From positions 1 to 64,000 of the forward strand of contig CAZFHS010000022.1 in assembly GCA_964518955.1 (NCBI GenBank): a stretch of 64,000 bases of DNA, given 5' to 3'. The stretch is from JBDGYW01 sp964518955 (lineage in GTDB: Bacteria > Gemmatimonadota > Gemmatimonadetes > Gemmatimonadales > GWC2-71-9). Positions 16,385 to 25,789 of this stretch are shown here, one piece after another. The position numbers and the translations under genes were made by a program. Below the pieces are notes generated by a model, which was given only the letters and a program-made list of their open reading frames with translations, was not told the DNA's origin and made no database searches. Position 1 is the first letter of the stretch. The number at the start of each line of letters is the position of its first letter.

Positions 16385-18163
16385 ATGACCCCCATCCCTG
16401 ACGATTTCAAAACCGCTCTAGCCGATCGTTACGAATTGGAGAAAGAGATCGGCCAAGGCGGGATGGCCACTGTGTACCTGGCGCAGGATCTGAAGCATCG
16501 CAGGCAGGTGGCGGTGAAGGTCTTGCGAGCAGATGTGTCGGCGACGTTGGGTACCGACCGGTTTCTACGAGAGATAGAGATCGCGGCAGGCCTGACTCAC
16601 CCGCACATTCTCCCGCTCCACGATTCGGGTGAAGCAGCCGAGCTCCTTTATTACGTGATGCCATTCATATCTGGGAAATCCTTGCGCGCCAAGCTGAACA
16701 TTCTGGGGAAGCTCAACATCGCTGACGCACTCTCGATTGTTAGGGACGTTGCTGAAGCTCTGACGTACGCGCACCGCCAAGGGGTGATCCACCGAGACAT
16801 AAAACCCGAGAATATCTTGTTCGCCGAGGGCCATGCGATTGTGGCAGACTTCGGTATCGCCAAGGCTATCTCCACGGCAGGCGGTGACAACCTCACCCGC
16901 AGCGGCTTCCCGCTCGGTACACCGGGTTACATGAGCCCGGAGCAGGCCGCCGGCATCACCGACCTCGACGAGAAGACTGACGTTTATGCGCTCGCCTGCG
17001 TGTTCTACGAATCCGTCATAGGGTGCCCCCCGGGACTCTGGTTGACGGAAGAGGCCGTTCGTCTTGGCAGGTTCGTAAAGGCTGCCCCAGACCACCGAGA
17101 GAGGTTGGATTTATTGCCGGGCCGCCTCGAACAAGTGATGGCCAGAGCTTTGGCGATGAATGCTGAAGACCGGCACAGCAGCCCAATCGAGTTGGTCGAT
17201 GACCTGACTGATGCGTCCAAGGGCAGCGCGAAACTGAGCGACGACAAAGTGCAGCTCATTCTCGCCCGCGCAGCCGAGTTGCAGGTCGAGAATCCGACCG
17301 TGGACGGTCGGATGAGTGTCGATCTGGTTGAGCAGGTGGCAGGAGAGGCGGGAATCCCGCCGGCACGAGTGCAGGAAGCGGTGCAGGGGATGCCTAGCAC
17401 TTCGGATGCAGGATATTCCGACCCAGAAGTGAGAGAGATCATCAGGCGTGCAGCCGTGTTGGATGCTATGCACACCTCCCAGGGTGATGCGTTGTCGATA
17501 GGCGGAGTCGAACAAGCGGCGGCAGAGGTGGGCATTCCGCCCGCACGCGTCCGTGAGGCGGCAAGGGAAGTAGCGCTACGGGATGAGGCCGTTTTGACGG
17601 AGAGGGGCGAGTCGAAGATAGGGCTCTTCAACTGGCCGCAGAAGCTGGAGGTGAGGCGATCTGTCGTTGGCGAGATTTCCCGGGATCAGTATGTGGACTT
17701 GGTGGACGAGATGCGTTCGACGATGGGGACCACTGGTCAGATCAGCACACTCGGCAGAACGCTGTCATGGAGCGCCGCACCCCCCGGCGGTATCGGTCGC
17801 AACGTCAATGTCACCATACGTCCCAAGGAAGGGCGAACTGAGATTCACATCGAAGAGCATCTCGCCATGGTTGGGCCCGACATGTTCGCTCCATTTCTCG
17901 GAGCTGGGGGAGGTGCGGCTGTGGGTTTGGTTCTGACAGCGAGCATAGGCTTCCTTGCTACGCCAGTCGTGTTGCTCCCGCTGGGTGTGCTGGGTGGCTT
18001 CATGGGATTCAATCTCACGTCTTACGGAATCTATCAGTCCGCGACCAAGAAGAGGCTGCCCCAGCTTTCGGATCTCGCCAACAGGTTGACCGAGAGGGTC
18101 GAACAGGTGGTACAAACCCAGAACGTAATCGGGCCGAGTGACGATCGAATGCTGCCACCGTAG
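16385..18163 (+). CDS. Serine/threonine protein kinase with C-terminal membrane hairpin (copy 2)
   Basis: 592 residues and paralogous to copy 1 over its whole length, so a tandem duplication. Motifs: GQGGMATVYLA, VAVKVLRAD, HRDIKPEN, DFGIAKA, GTPGYMSPEQAAG, WLTEEAVRLGRF. The post-kinase region has two clear copies of the helical repeat, ending VAGEAGIPPARVQEA and AAAEVGIPPARVREA. Two hydrophobic segments near the C-terminus (AVGLVLTASIGFLATPVVLLP and the next) give a membrane hairpin. No cognate substrate or phosphatase gene is adjacent. Confidence 0.92.
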   Translation: MTPIPDDFKTALADRYELEKEIGQGGMATVYLAQDLKHRRQVAVKVLRADVSATLGTDRFLREIEIAAGLTHPHILPLHDSGEAAELLYYVMPFISGKSLRAKLNILGKLNIADALSIVRDVAEALTYAHRQGVIHRDIKPENILFAEGHAIVADFGIAKAISTAGGDNLTRSGFPLGTPGYMSPEQAAGITDLDEKTDVYALACVFYESVIGCPPGLWLTEEAVRLGRFVKAAPDHRERLDLLPGRLEQVMARALAMNAEDRHSSPIELVDDLTDASKGSAKLSDDKVQLILARAAELQVENPTVDGRMSVDLVEQVAGEAGIPPARVQEAVQGMPSTSDAGYSDPEVREIIRRAAVLDAMHTSQGDALSIGGVEQAAAEVGIPPARVREAAREVALRDEAVLTERGESKIGLFNWPQKLEVRRSVVGEISRDQYVDLVDEMRSTMGTTGQISTLGRTLSWSAAPPGGIGRNVNVTIRPKEGRTEIHIEEHLAMVGPDMFAPFLGAGGGAAVGLVLTASIGFLATPVVLLPLGVLGGFMGFNLTSYGIYQSATKKRLPQLSDLANRLTERVEQVVQTQNVIGPSDDRMLPP

Positions 18164-18278
18164 TATCTTTGGTGCTGCACCCTGCACTTCGCTTCCCTCC
18201 TCTTTCCGATTTCCAAAACAGGTGTAGAATCCCTCTCTTACCCCGGAATCCGATACCCTGCCATCCGGAGACATTGAG

Positions 18279-19661
18279 ATGACCGAATCGGGCAAACGCC
18301 AACACCGTCCTTCCGTTGTCATGACTCCAGAACAGATGAGTCCGAAGCTGGGTCTGTGGATACGAACTCGTCTGTGGGCGCAGGTCTTGATCGGGATGAT
18401 CTTGGGGATCGTAGTAGGATTGCTGCTGTCGCCTTCAGGTGCGGCGTTGGTGCCTACGGCGGTTGCCGACTCGCTTGCTGCTTGGTTGGCGCTCCCCGGT
18501 AAGATCTTCCTTGCTTTGATTCAGATGGCCGTGGTCGTATTGGTGCTGTCTTCGATCATCATCGGCATTACCACGAGCGGAGATCCGGCGTTTCTGCGAC
18601 TCGTGGGGTGGCGCGTGGTGCTGTTTTTCGTCGCCACCACAACGATTGCCGTTGCGCTTGGCATTGTGATTGCCACTGCAGCACGGCCTGGTCAGTTCAT
18701 CGATGCCGAAATACTGGAGCGCACGATGAATACCGCTTCGGCCGCAGCCACAGCGCCTGCCCAAACTGCGCCGACCCAAGACGCAACTCCGATGCCCGAA
18801 CGCATCATCGGACTGATACCCACGAACCCGTTTGGAGCTATACTCGAGCACGCGATGCTGCAAATCGTGATTCTCGCCATCTTCATCGGTATCGCGCTCG
18901 TGGCCATTCCACCGGTGCGTGCGCAGCCGATGCTCGACCTGATGGGGTCGGTCCAAGAACTGTCCATGCAGATCGTAAGCTGGGCGATGCTTCTGGCACC
19001 GTATGCCGTGTTCGGCCTCTTGGCACAAATCACGATCAAAATCGGGCTGGATGCCATCGTCGGAATGTCGGCTTACGTAGGAACGGTGCTGGCAGCGCTG
19101 GGGCTGCTGCTCACGATGTATCTGGCGATCGTTCTCGTGTTTGCACGGCGTTCGCCGTGGTCGTTCCTCAAGAGCGTTCGCGATGTACAACTCCTCGCAT
19201 TCTCGACCTCGAGCTCTGCGGCGGTGATGCCGTTGTCGATGCAGACCGCTGAAGAGAAACTTGGCGTCGCCAAGTCGCTTTCGCAGTTCATCATACCGCT
19301 GGGTGCGACAATCAACATGGCGGGGACAGCGATATATCAGGTAGTGGCCGCCGTCTTCTTGACACAGGTGTTTGCCGTCGACCTGTCGATGAACGATTTC
19401 ATCTTACTTGCTGCTACAACGGTAGGGGCATCGATCGGCTCACCGAGCACGCCGGGTGTGGGGATCGTGATTCTGGCGACGATCCTTCAGGGCGTTGGTG
19501 TTCCTGCAGCAGGCATCGCGTTGATCATTGGCGTGGACCGTATCCTGGATATGTCACGAACGTCGATCAACGTGACCGGTGATCTCGCAACATGTGTTGT
19601 GATGGAAAAGTGGATCGGCAAAGACATCGAGCGAGCAGGCGCGTTGATCGTGCAACCTTGA
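18279..19661 (+). CDS. Dicarboxylate/amino acid:cation symporter (DAACS family)
   Basis: 460 residues with about eight membrane segments and the two re-entrant loops of the GltP/GltPh family: SSSAAVMPLSMQTAEEKLGV (HP1), GATINMAGTAIYQ (TM7 NMxGT), GSPSTPGVGIVILATILQG (HP2) and MSRTSINVTGDLAT (TM8, with Asp and the Asn used for substrate binding). It is expected to take up glutamate, aspartate or C4-dicarboxylates with Na+ or H+. A Thr/Ala/Pro-rich loop lies near residues 150-170. CCGGAGA precedes the ATG. It is convergent with the SGNH gene. Confidence 0.92.
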   Translation: MTESGKRQHRPSVVMTPEQMSPKLGLWIRTRLWAQVLIGMILGIVVGLLLSPSGAALVPTAVADSLAAWLALPGKIFLALIQMAVVVLVLSSIIIGITTSGDPAFLRLVGWRVVLFFVATTTIAVALGIVIATAARPGQFIDAEILERTMNTASAAATAPAQTAPTQDATPMPERIIGLIPTNPFGAILEHAMLQIVILAIFIGIALVAIPPVRAQPMLDLMGSVQELSMQIVSWAMLLAPYAVFGLLAQITIKIGLDAIVGMSAYVGTVLAALGLLLTMYLAIVLVFARRSPWSFLKSVRDVQLLAFSTSSSAAVMPLSMQTAEEKLGVAKSLSQFIIPLGATINMAGTAIYQVVAAVFLTQVFAVDLSMNDFILLAATTVGASIGSPSTPGVGIVILATILQGVGVPAAGIALIIGVDRILDMSRTSINVTGDLATCVVMEKWIGKDIERAGALIVQP

Positions 19662-19695
19662 CGCGCTCAACAGAACACCGCGGGTTATCGAGTGC

Positions 19696-20463
19696 TCAAT
19701 TCGGCGCTCCGATTGTGGCGGCCACCTCCTGTAGAAACTCCGCGTCGCCAGCCGCCAGCTCGAATAGTTCCGGGAACCAGCCCCTGTCCAACCGCAGTGT
19801 AGCGGGCAGTCCGATAGGAGACTGCCCCGTGAGGTGTTGGTGAATCACCAGCGCCGCCAGGTAGCTACCCGCTTTATTGGGGTGTACGCCATCGTCGTAC
19901 AGTTCGAACTCTGAATCTCTACGCCACACCTCCTCCCAGGCCACCGCCACCGGAAGGAGGACTGCGTTGTTCTGCCTCGCCGCGACAGTGTATGCGGCTG
20001 CGATCTCGTCAACATACTCACGGTATGTGTCGCCCGGGTTTCGCATGAAGAGTGCAGTCCTCGCCCCAACGAGCGACGCTTCGTAGGCGAACAACTCAAC
20101 ATACTTGAGTAGAGAATCCCGACTCTCTCCGATGCCTGTATAACCCTGCAGCACCACAACATCCCAATCGTTGCTTGCTATCATCACCTGGGCGCGCTCG
20201 AACGCCCAGTGGTCGGCTAGGGAAAATCCCCCCTTTGCAGACGATGCCACACTGTCCACTTCTATGCCGGCTGAATCCACCAGTGCAGCCACAATACTCG
20301 GTAAGTCGTTCCAATATGTGATGCTGTTGCCGATGAACAGGATCTCGAGTCCGTCGGACCACTGCACCTCCATTGGGCCTGAGTCGCAGGAGAGGGCGGC
20401 AAACAACCCAACGATAAGGCCGGCTGTCATGCCGGCTCGACGGAATCGGTTCGCGACACTCAC
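19696..20463 (-). CDS. SGNH/GDSL-like lipoprotein hydrolase
   Basis: 255 residues from GTG 20463 (AGGTG 8 bp upstream; a TTG at 20496 would lie inside the DsrE gene). Lipoprotein signal LIVGLFAALSC, with Cys26. SGNH blocks: block I EILFIGNSIT (Ser nucleophile in GNS), a VVLQGYTG segment, and block V YDDGVHPN with the Asp-x-x-His pair. Family members are esterases or acetylhydrolases of sugars and lipids. It ends the symporter-DsrE-SGNH operon, 11 bp after the DsrE stop. Substrate not known. Confidence 0.8.
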   Translation of the reverse strand: MSVANRFRRAGMTAGLIVGLFAALSCDSGPMEVQWSDGLEILFIGNSITYWNDLPSIVAALVDSAGIEVDSVASSAKGGFSLADHWAFERAQVMIASNDWDVVVLQGYTGIGESRDSLLKYVELFAYEASLVGARTALFMRNPGDTYREYVDEIAAAYTVAARQNNAVLLPVAVAWEEVWRRDSEFELYDDGVHPNKAGSYLAALVIHQHLTGQSPIGLPATLRLDRGWFPELFELAAGDAEFLQEVAATIGAPN

Positions 20464-20474
20464 AATCGTTGCAC

Positions 20475-20921
20475 CTAGAAAGTGATGACGTGCCAATTAG
20501 GATCGGCGATCAACTCCGTCAGCTCAACCCCCATGTATTTCACCTCGATGCCAAGTTCTTGAAGATCGTCGGATACTCCATAGCTGTCAGAACAGGCTTT
20601 GCAGGCTTTGAGGACCACACCTGCATCGCGCATCGCGGCAACCTGCTCCTGTAGCTCGGCGTCGTGCGATAGCAGCTTCGACGATGGTCCCCAAACAATC
20701 AACTCGACTTCATTTGCCCATTCTCTGCGCTTCGCGTTCAAAGTGTACATGAACACCATCTTCAGTGCGACATCGCGATCTCCGCTCGTCCACACGACTG
20801 CAATGTTTGGTGTCTGCTCTTGAACTTCTTGAGCTGCCAGTTCAGGATGCTGCACGATTCCTCCTACCACGAAGGCAACGACTAACGCCAATCCTGCTAG
20901 TCCGAGGTTGAGCTTCTTCAT
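20475..20921 (-). CDS. Exported DsrE-family protein
   Basis: 148 residues from the ATG at 20921 (GGAG 10 bp upstream). A signal peptide (LNLGLAGLALVVAFVVGG) precedes a DsrE/F-like alpha/beta domain: NIAVVWTSGDRDVALKMVFMY, VELIVWGPSSKLL, and the cysteine loop VLKACKACSDSYGV where related proteins keep a sulfur-carrying Cys. The fold is known for sulfur transfer, but periplasmic versions are poorly characterised. It lies between a Na+:solute symporter and an SGNH lipoprotein in one operon. Confidence 0.82.
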   Translation of the reverse strand: MKKLNLGLAGLALVVAFVVGGIVQHPELAAQEVQEQTPNIAVVWTSGDRDVALKMVFMYTLNAKRREWANEVELIVWGPSSKLLSHDAELQEQVAAMRDAGVVLKACKACSDSYGVSDDLQELGIEVKYMGVELTELIADPNWHVITF

Positions 20922-20977
20922 GTTCAATCTCCGGTAGTGCGTGATGCGGCCATCAATTTTTGTTCGCACAAAGCTCT

Positions 20978-22738
20978 TCAGCTCTGCACACTGTCGTTCA
21001 GTTCGAGCACCGATCCTCGGAACACGACCACGCCGGCCGCTGCCGCTACGGCTAGACAGACGAATCCAACTGCCCATTCTGCCAAGATCACCTTTCCGAC
21101 GCCAAACATGGCTGCGTATATAAAGACCAAACCTGCGAACCAGCCTGTAACGTCCGACCAGCCCATCCGTTCGACGGACACTCTGCTCTGCTCGGCGATT
21201 GGCTTCCACCATGGTGTGCCGGGACGAACACGCTCAAAGAACGCTATGAGTTTGCCCTCGTCTGTCGGTGGTGTGACGAGCGTTACCACCACCCAGCACG
21301 CAGTCGATACCCCGGCCGTGATGATAAGGTGCCACCCAAACGTTATTTCCGGGTTCTGCAGATACAGCCCGACGTACACAACCGCAGTCGATATCCATGC
21401 CGCGATCTCACTCCATGCGTTCACGCGCCACCACCAGAAGCGCATGATGTACACGCCGCCGATGCCGACCGTCATGCCGAAAAACAGCTCCCAGGCGCCG
21501 CGTATTGACTGCATCATGTACGCGGCGCCACCGCCTACGATCATGAGAACCACAACCAGTAATCGAGAGACGTGCACGTAGTGTTCGTCGCTCGCTCTCT
21601 TGTTGATGAACGCCTTGTATCCATCGTTGACCAATAGCGAGACGCCCCAGTTGAGCAGCGTATCGATGGTGCTCATGAATGCAGCTACGATGCTCGCGAG
21701 CATCAGGCCGAGGAGTCCTGTGGGTAGGTACTCGACGATCATCATCGGATACCCGAGTTCCTTGTCTTCGATCGCGGGGAAGACGACGAGGGCGATCAGG
21801 CCGACGATGATCCACGGCCAGGGGCGGATCACGTAGTGCAGGAAGCAGAACCACAGCACGCCCAGGAAGCTGTGACGCTCATCTTTTGCTGCCAGCATTC
21901 GCTGCACCATGTAAGCGGTTCCACCTGCGTCCCGCGTGGCCCACCAGTTCACACCGATGAGTGCCACGAACGTGACCAGTGGTAGCGAGCTCGAGCTCAT
22001 GTCCGGGAAAAAGCTCAAATATCCATCTGCGAGGTCGCCGTACTGCTCCGCGAGCCGCAGCTTCAGCTCTGCAATTCCGCCGATATCCGACAGAGCAATC
22101 ACTGCCAGCGCGATCGCTCCCGCCATGGCGAGCAAGAATTGCACGAAGTCTGTCATCACTACGCCCCAAAATCCGGAGAGCACAGTGTAGACGACCGCGA
22201 CTACGAGGCAGACGATAATTCCAAACCAACGGCCATCGATGAATCCGTCGAATCCGAGCCGCGCAGTGACTGCATCGAGGTTCACCAGCACGTCCAAGAT
22301 CTTCACCATTGCGAGGATGACCCAGCCCAAAATGATGCAGTTGAGAACCACACCTTCCCAGACGCTTCGAAAACCGCGCAGCACCTTCGCAGGTCGGCCC
22401 GAATAGCGAATGTCGACCAGCTCCAGATCGGTGATCACTCCGGCTCTCCTCCACAACCGTGCGAAGAAGAACGTCGCGAGGATGTGAGCGGCAGCGAAAT
22501 TCCAGATGAACCAGTTCCCTGCGATGCCGTCGTTCGCGATGAGGCCCGTGACCATGAGCGGTGTATCGGCGGCAAACATCGTCGCTACTATCGACGTCCC
22601 GACTATCCACCAGGGAAGATTTCGACCGGATAGGAAGTACTCGGTGATGTTCTTGCCGGCGCGCTTCCTGAACACAAGGCCAACGGCCATGGCAAACACC
22701 AGGTACCCGGCGACGATGATCCAGTCGAGTGGGGCCAT
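20978..22738 (-). CDS. Sodium:solute symporter family transporter
   Basis: 586 residues with about 13-14 hydrophobic segments. The SSS core motifs appear: DWIIVAGYLVFAMAVGL, YFLSGRNLPWWIVGTSIVATMFAADTPL split by the first loops, and later MLASIVAAFMSTIDTLLNWG, the TM8 region carrying Na+-site Ser/Thr residues. Substrate cannot be read from sequence. It is first in the operon with DsrE (56 bp) and SGNH lipoprotein genes. The start codon follows a short leader after an intergenic inverted repeat. Confidence 0.9.
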   Translation of the reverse strand: MAPLDWIIVAGYLVFAMAVGLVFRKRAGKNITEYFLSGRNLPWWIVGTSIVATMFAADTPLMVTGLIANDGIAGNWFIWNFAAAHILATFFFARLWRRAGVITDLELVDIRYSGRPAKVLRGFRSVWEGVVLNCIILGWVILAMVKILDVLVNLDAVTARLGFDGFIDGRWFGIIVCLVVAVVYTVLSGFWGVVMTDFVQFLLAMAGAIALAVIALSDIGGIAELKLRLAEQYGDLADGYLSFFPDMSSSSLPLVTFVALIGVNWWATRDAGGTAYMVQRMLAAKDERHSFLGVLWFCFLHYVIRPWPWIIVGLIALVVFPAIEDKELGYPMMIVEYLPTGLLGLMLASIVAAFMSTIDTLLNWGVSLLVNDGYKAFINKRASDEHYVHVSRLLVVVLMIVGGGAAYMMQSIRGAWELFFGMTVGIGGVYIMRFWWWRVNAWSEIAAWISTAVVYVGLYLQNPEITFGWHLIITAGVSTACWVVVTLVTPPTDEGKLIAFFERVRPGTPWWKPIAEQSRVSVERMGWSDVTGWFAGLVFIYAAMFGVGKVILAEWAVGFVCLAVAAAAGVVVFRGSVLELNDSVQS

Positions 22739-22780
22739 GGATAGAGACTATCGGATTTTTGGGGAGAGCGCCATGCGTCG

Positions 22781-22929
22781 GTGAGTTGTGAGTCGTGAGT
22801 AGTGAGTGGGCATTGGGGCCGATGCAGTCACTTCGATTCCATACTTCCGGGTACGATACTGCCAGGCGAAAGCCAAGCGACAGGAATAAGCGCCCGTACC
22901 AACTCACTACTCACCACGCACTACTCACG
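22781..22929. repeat. Intergenic inverted repeat of GTGAGT units
   Basis: GTGAGT-unit run at 22781-22810 and its near reverse complement at 22901-22929 (AACTCACTACTCACC...), about 90 bp apart between divergent genes. The arms are degenerate. It could be a small dispersed element; its right arm lies just before the TGACA repeats of module A. Confidence 0.45.
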
Positions 22930-22936
22930 CCCCACC

Positions 22937-22978
22937 TGACACTTCCATGACATTTTCGGGCGGTTCGTGCGTTAGAAT
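22937..22978 (+). promoter_or_regulatory. PhoB-like direct repeats and -10 element of module A
   Basis: TGACA at 22937 and again at 22948, exactly 11 bp apart, then 20 bp, then TAGAAT (22973-22978). The 11-bp spacing and position where a -35 would be match OmpR/PhoB-activated promoters. Module B has the same pattern with the same 20-bp gap. Confidence 0.6.
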
Positions 22979-23007
22979 TCGGTTGTCCCAACGAACTGGC
23001 GTACGCC

Positions 23008-24963
23008 ATGGCCTCGTTCGCGCATCGGCGGCAGGTCTTCCTGTTTCTCGTCGCGGTTGTCCTTCCCTGCACCGTGCTGGTAGCGCTCGGCGTGTTCATA
23101 GTCAATCAGGAACACGAGCTAAGCGAGAGACGTCGTGCCGACGAACGGCGTCTTACTACGCGGCAAATCCGCCAGGAGCTGTCAGCTCGGCTGAGCAGCA
23201 TATGTGCGAACGAAGAGATTCGACTTCAAAGCGAAGGCGGCTCTCTCGTGTCTACCCAGTACACTCACCCCGCTGTCGTGGTGGTATCGCGCGTGAGGAA
23301 CGGCAGCTTCGTTCTCCCTTGGGAACAGAATCCCGATACGGATCTCGCTCTGCGTTCGCTCAGTCTCGAGTCTTACGCAGAACGTATCGCTGAAGGAGAA
23401 CGTGCCGAGTTTGTTGGTGGGGATGCAAGCGCAGCTGTGACCGCGTACGAACGAGCATTGGAATCAGCCAGCTACCCCGCGCAGCAATCATATGCTCGGC
23501 TCCTTCTCGGGCGCGTCTCGCTGAAGCAAGGACACAACCGTGCTGCACGGCGTTACCTCAACACCGTGCTCGGATCTCCATCCGACCGGACTGACGAGTT
23601 CGGTGTTGCTCTGTGGTCGTACGCTGCCTCGAGACTGCTGGAGGCCGGCGACTCTCAAACGGATGTGCTCGATCGCGTAGCAGCTGAACTCGACTCGGCG
23701 AGGTGGTTCTCCCCCGGGCAACTCTATCTGTTTCGTGATCTGGTCGATACTGTGACGGCCGAGGCCACTGACTCCGCAATAGTAGATCAGGTACGCGAGG
23801 TTTCGCTCAACCTGGCCGACCGTATCACAACGACTGAGCACACGATTGCTCTGGGGAGGGAACTCGCCGGGCTTCCGATCTCGTTGGATCCAGCGAGCGC
23901 AACACAGACGACTTGGGTGCTATGGGATGGAGCCGACTGGCTGGTCGGCGTGTCATCGTCTGTGGAGGAGGTCGCCGCCGGCCTCTTTGCTGTGCGAGCA
24001 CAGGAGATCTTCGCGAGTCTGGAAGCAGTGGCGGCAACCGGAACGGCAACTGCAGCGACACTCGACGCGAACCCTAATTCCGACGGCGAGTTGCTGGGAG
24101 CCGAGTTCCCCGGGCTGAGGGTTCATTTCGCCGCAGGTGTGCCAGGCACAGTTGGCGAGTCATGGAACCTCAGGCGCTTGTTCTACCTCGCGGTCATTCT
24201 GCTGGTCGTGAGTGTCACCTTGTTCGGTGCTTACCTGCAAATGCGTGATGTGCGTCGCGAACTTGCGACGGCGGAGATGCGGTCGCGGTTCGTGTCGTCG
24301 GTGTCGCACGAACTCAAGACGCCGCTCACGGCAATCAGGATGTTTGCCGAAACGCTGCGTTTGCGGTCGACGAAACCAGAAACGCAGGCCGAGTATCTGG
24401 ACACGATCGTGAGTGAGAGCGAGAGGCTTTCGCGATTGCTCAACAACGTGCTGGACATTGCCAAGATCGAACGCGGCGCAAAGGTCTACCGGCGGGAGCC
24501 GCAAGCACTGGGCGAGATAGTCCAGGCATCAGCGCGAGCCATGCAGTATCCTCTGGAGCAGAAGCAATTCAATCTGAGGGTGAACATCAAAGACGGCCTG
24601 CCACCCGTGAATGTCGATCGCGACGCGATCGAACAGGCGATTCTGAATCTGCTCGCAAACGCGATGAAGTACTCGGGCGACAGTAGCGACATCCATTTGA
24701 CCTTGGAAAAGGCGGGCAGAGAGGCAGTTGTCGAAGTCGCTGACAGAGGCGTTGGTGTGTCGGCAGAGGAGCAGAGACGCATTTTCGAACAGTTCTATCG
24801 CGCAAAGACGGAGGAAAACCAGCACATACCGGGTACAGGGTTGGGTCTGACCTTGGTGGATCATATCGCCAAAGCCCACGACGGTTACGTCACGGTCGAG
24901 AGTGCGTTGGGCGAGGGTAGCAAGTTTGCCATTCACCTGCCGCTCGAGGAGAGCGAGTTTTGA
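23008..24963 (+). CDS. Sensor histidine kinase, module A (PhoR-like, TPR-like periplasmic sensor)
   Basis: 651 residues. TM1 about 10-32, a 355-residue extracytoplasmic part, TM2 about 391-410, then directly the dimerisation domain with phospho-acceptor His434 in SVSHELKTPLTAIRMF and an ATPase domain (N box near 551, DRGVGVS, GTGLGLTLVDHI). There is no HAMP domain. The sensor part includes helical repeats (DASAAVTAYERALESA, RLLLGRVSLKQGHNRAARRY) resembling TPRs. Its stop overlaps the regulator's TTG start. The close paralogue at 29560 has the same plan. The signal sensed is unknown. Confidence 0.93.
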   Translation: MASFAHRRQVFLFLVAVVLPCTVLVALGVFIVNQEHELSERRRADERRLTTRQIRQELSARLSSICANEEIRLQSEGGSLVSTQYTHPAVVVVSRVRNGSFVLPWEQNPDTDLALRSLSLESYAERIAEGERAEFVGGDASAAVTAYERALESASYPAQQSYARLLLGRVSLKQGHNRAARRYLNTVLGSPSDRTDEFGVALWSYAASRLLEAGDSQTDVLDRVAAELDSARWFSPGQLYLFRDLVDTVTAEATDSAIVDQVREVSLNLADRITTTEHTIALGRELAGLPISLDPASATQTTWVLWDGADWLVGVSSSVEEVAAGLFAVRAQEIFASLEAVAATGTATAATLDANPNSDGELLGAEFPGLRVHFAAGVPGTVGESWNLRRLFYLAVILLVVSVTLFGAYLQMRDVRRELATAEMRSRFVSSVSHELKTPLTAIRMFAETLRLRSTKPETQAEYLDTIVSESERLSRLLNNVLDIAKIERGAKVYRREPQALGEIVQASARAMQYPLEQKQFNLRVNIKDGLPPVNVDRDAIEQAILNLLANAMKYSGDSSDIHLTLEKAGREAVVEVADRGVGVSAEEQRRIFEQFYRAKTEENQHIPGTGLGLTLVDHIAKAHDGYVTVESALGEGSKFAIHLPLEESEF

Positions 24964-25640
24964 GTCGGGTGCTCGTGGTCGAAGACGACGCAGCGATCCT
25001 GCGCGGCCTCAAAGACAATCTCGAGGCCGAGTCATACGAGGTGTTGACCGCAATGGATGGCCAAACTGCGTACCAAATGACGATAGATGAGAAGCCGGAC
25101 CTCGTGATCCTGGACCTCATGATTCCCAAGCTCGGCGGCTATGAGGTTTGCAGAAAGGTGCGGGCTGACGGACTCACCACTCCAATAATCATGCTCACCG
25201 CCAGAGGCGAAGAAGCGGACCGCGTGCTGGGTCTCGACCTCGGTGCCGACGACTACGTCACCAAGCCCTTTTCGGTGAGAGAACTCTTGGCGCGCGTGCG
25301 TGCCTTGCTGCGTCGGGCGTACCCGCCGAACGATCTACCTGACGAGCTTCGCTTTGGCGACGTGGTAGTCGACTTCAAGAGGTTTGTGGCGAGCAAGGGT
25401 GAAGGGAAGCTCGAGCTGACGCCAAGGGAGTTCGGAGTGCTGCGGTTCCTTGCCGCTCGAGCTGGGGAAGTGGTGCGCAGGGACGAGCTGTTGGACGAAG
25501 TGTGGGGCTATGAAGCTGATGTCACGACACGTACGGTGGACAATCACATGTCGTCCCTGCGGGGGAAATTGGAAGACGACGCATCCGCGCCGACGTATCT
25601 GATAACCGTGCACGGTGTGGGATACAAGTTCGTGCCGTGA
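24960..25640 (+). CDS. PhoB/OmpR-family response regulator, module A
   Basis: 226 residues. Receiver domain with VVEDD, phospho-acceptor Asp52 (ILDLMIP), MLTARGEEADR and YVTKPF; winged-helix DNA-binding domain from about 130 (LTPREFGVLRFLAARAGEVV, EVWGYEADVTTRTVDNHMSSLR). The start is TTG at 24960, overlapping the kinase stop by two bases, where the module B regulator has ATGA. It likely binds the TGACA direct repeats in front of the kinase operon; this is inferred from spacing. Confidence 0.93.
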   Translation: MSRVLVVEDDAAILRGLKDNLEAESYEVLTAMDGQTAYQMTIDEKPDLVILDLMIPKLGGYEVCRKVRADGLTTPIIMLTARGEEADRVLGLDLGADDYVTKPFSVRELLARVRALLRRAYPPNDLPDELRFGDVVVDFKRFVASKGEGKLELTPREFGVLRFLAARAGEVVRRDELLDEVWGYEADVTTRTVDNHMSSLRGKLEDDASAPTYLITVHGVGYKFVP

Positions 25641-25789
25641 CGCGCGTGCTGACGATTTCGCGACAAACGCGGTACACGTGCAGACAGCGGCTTTGCGACA
25701 CTCGTACACGACGGCATCAGCGTCCTGACAATCGAGACGCTTTGCGGTGGCATCATGTCGGCGCATTGACAAGACTCAGGAGGCCGGTC

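Noticed and set aside
20922..21212. Longer N-terminus for the DsrE protein
   Set aside because: It would overlap the symporter coding end and bury the signal peptide; ATG 20921 has a good ribosome-binding site.
21879..22907. Minus-strand open frame of about 340 codons inside the symporter gene
   Set aside because: Arg/His/Cys-rich out-of-frame reading of the Na+:solute symporter, with no membrane segments of its own.
22781..22929. CRISPR-like array
   Set aside because: Units are short, degenerate and inverted, with no regular spacers and no cas genes in the window.
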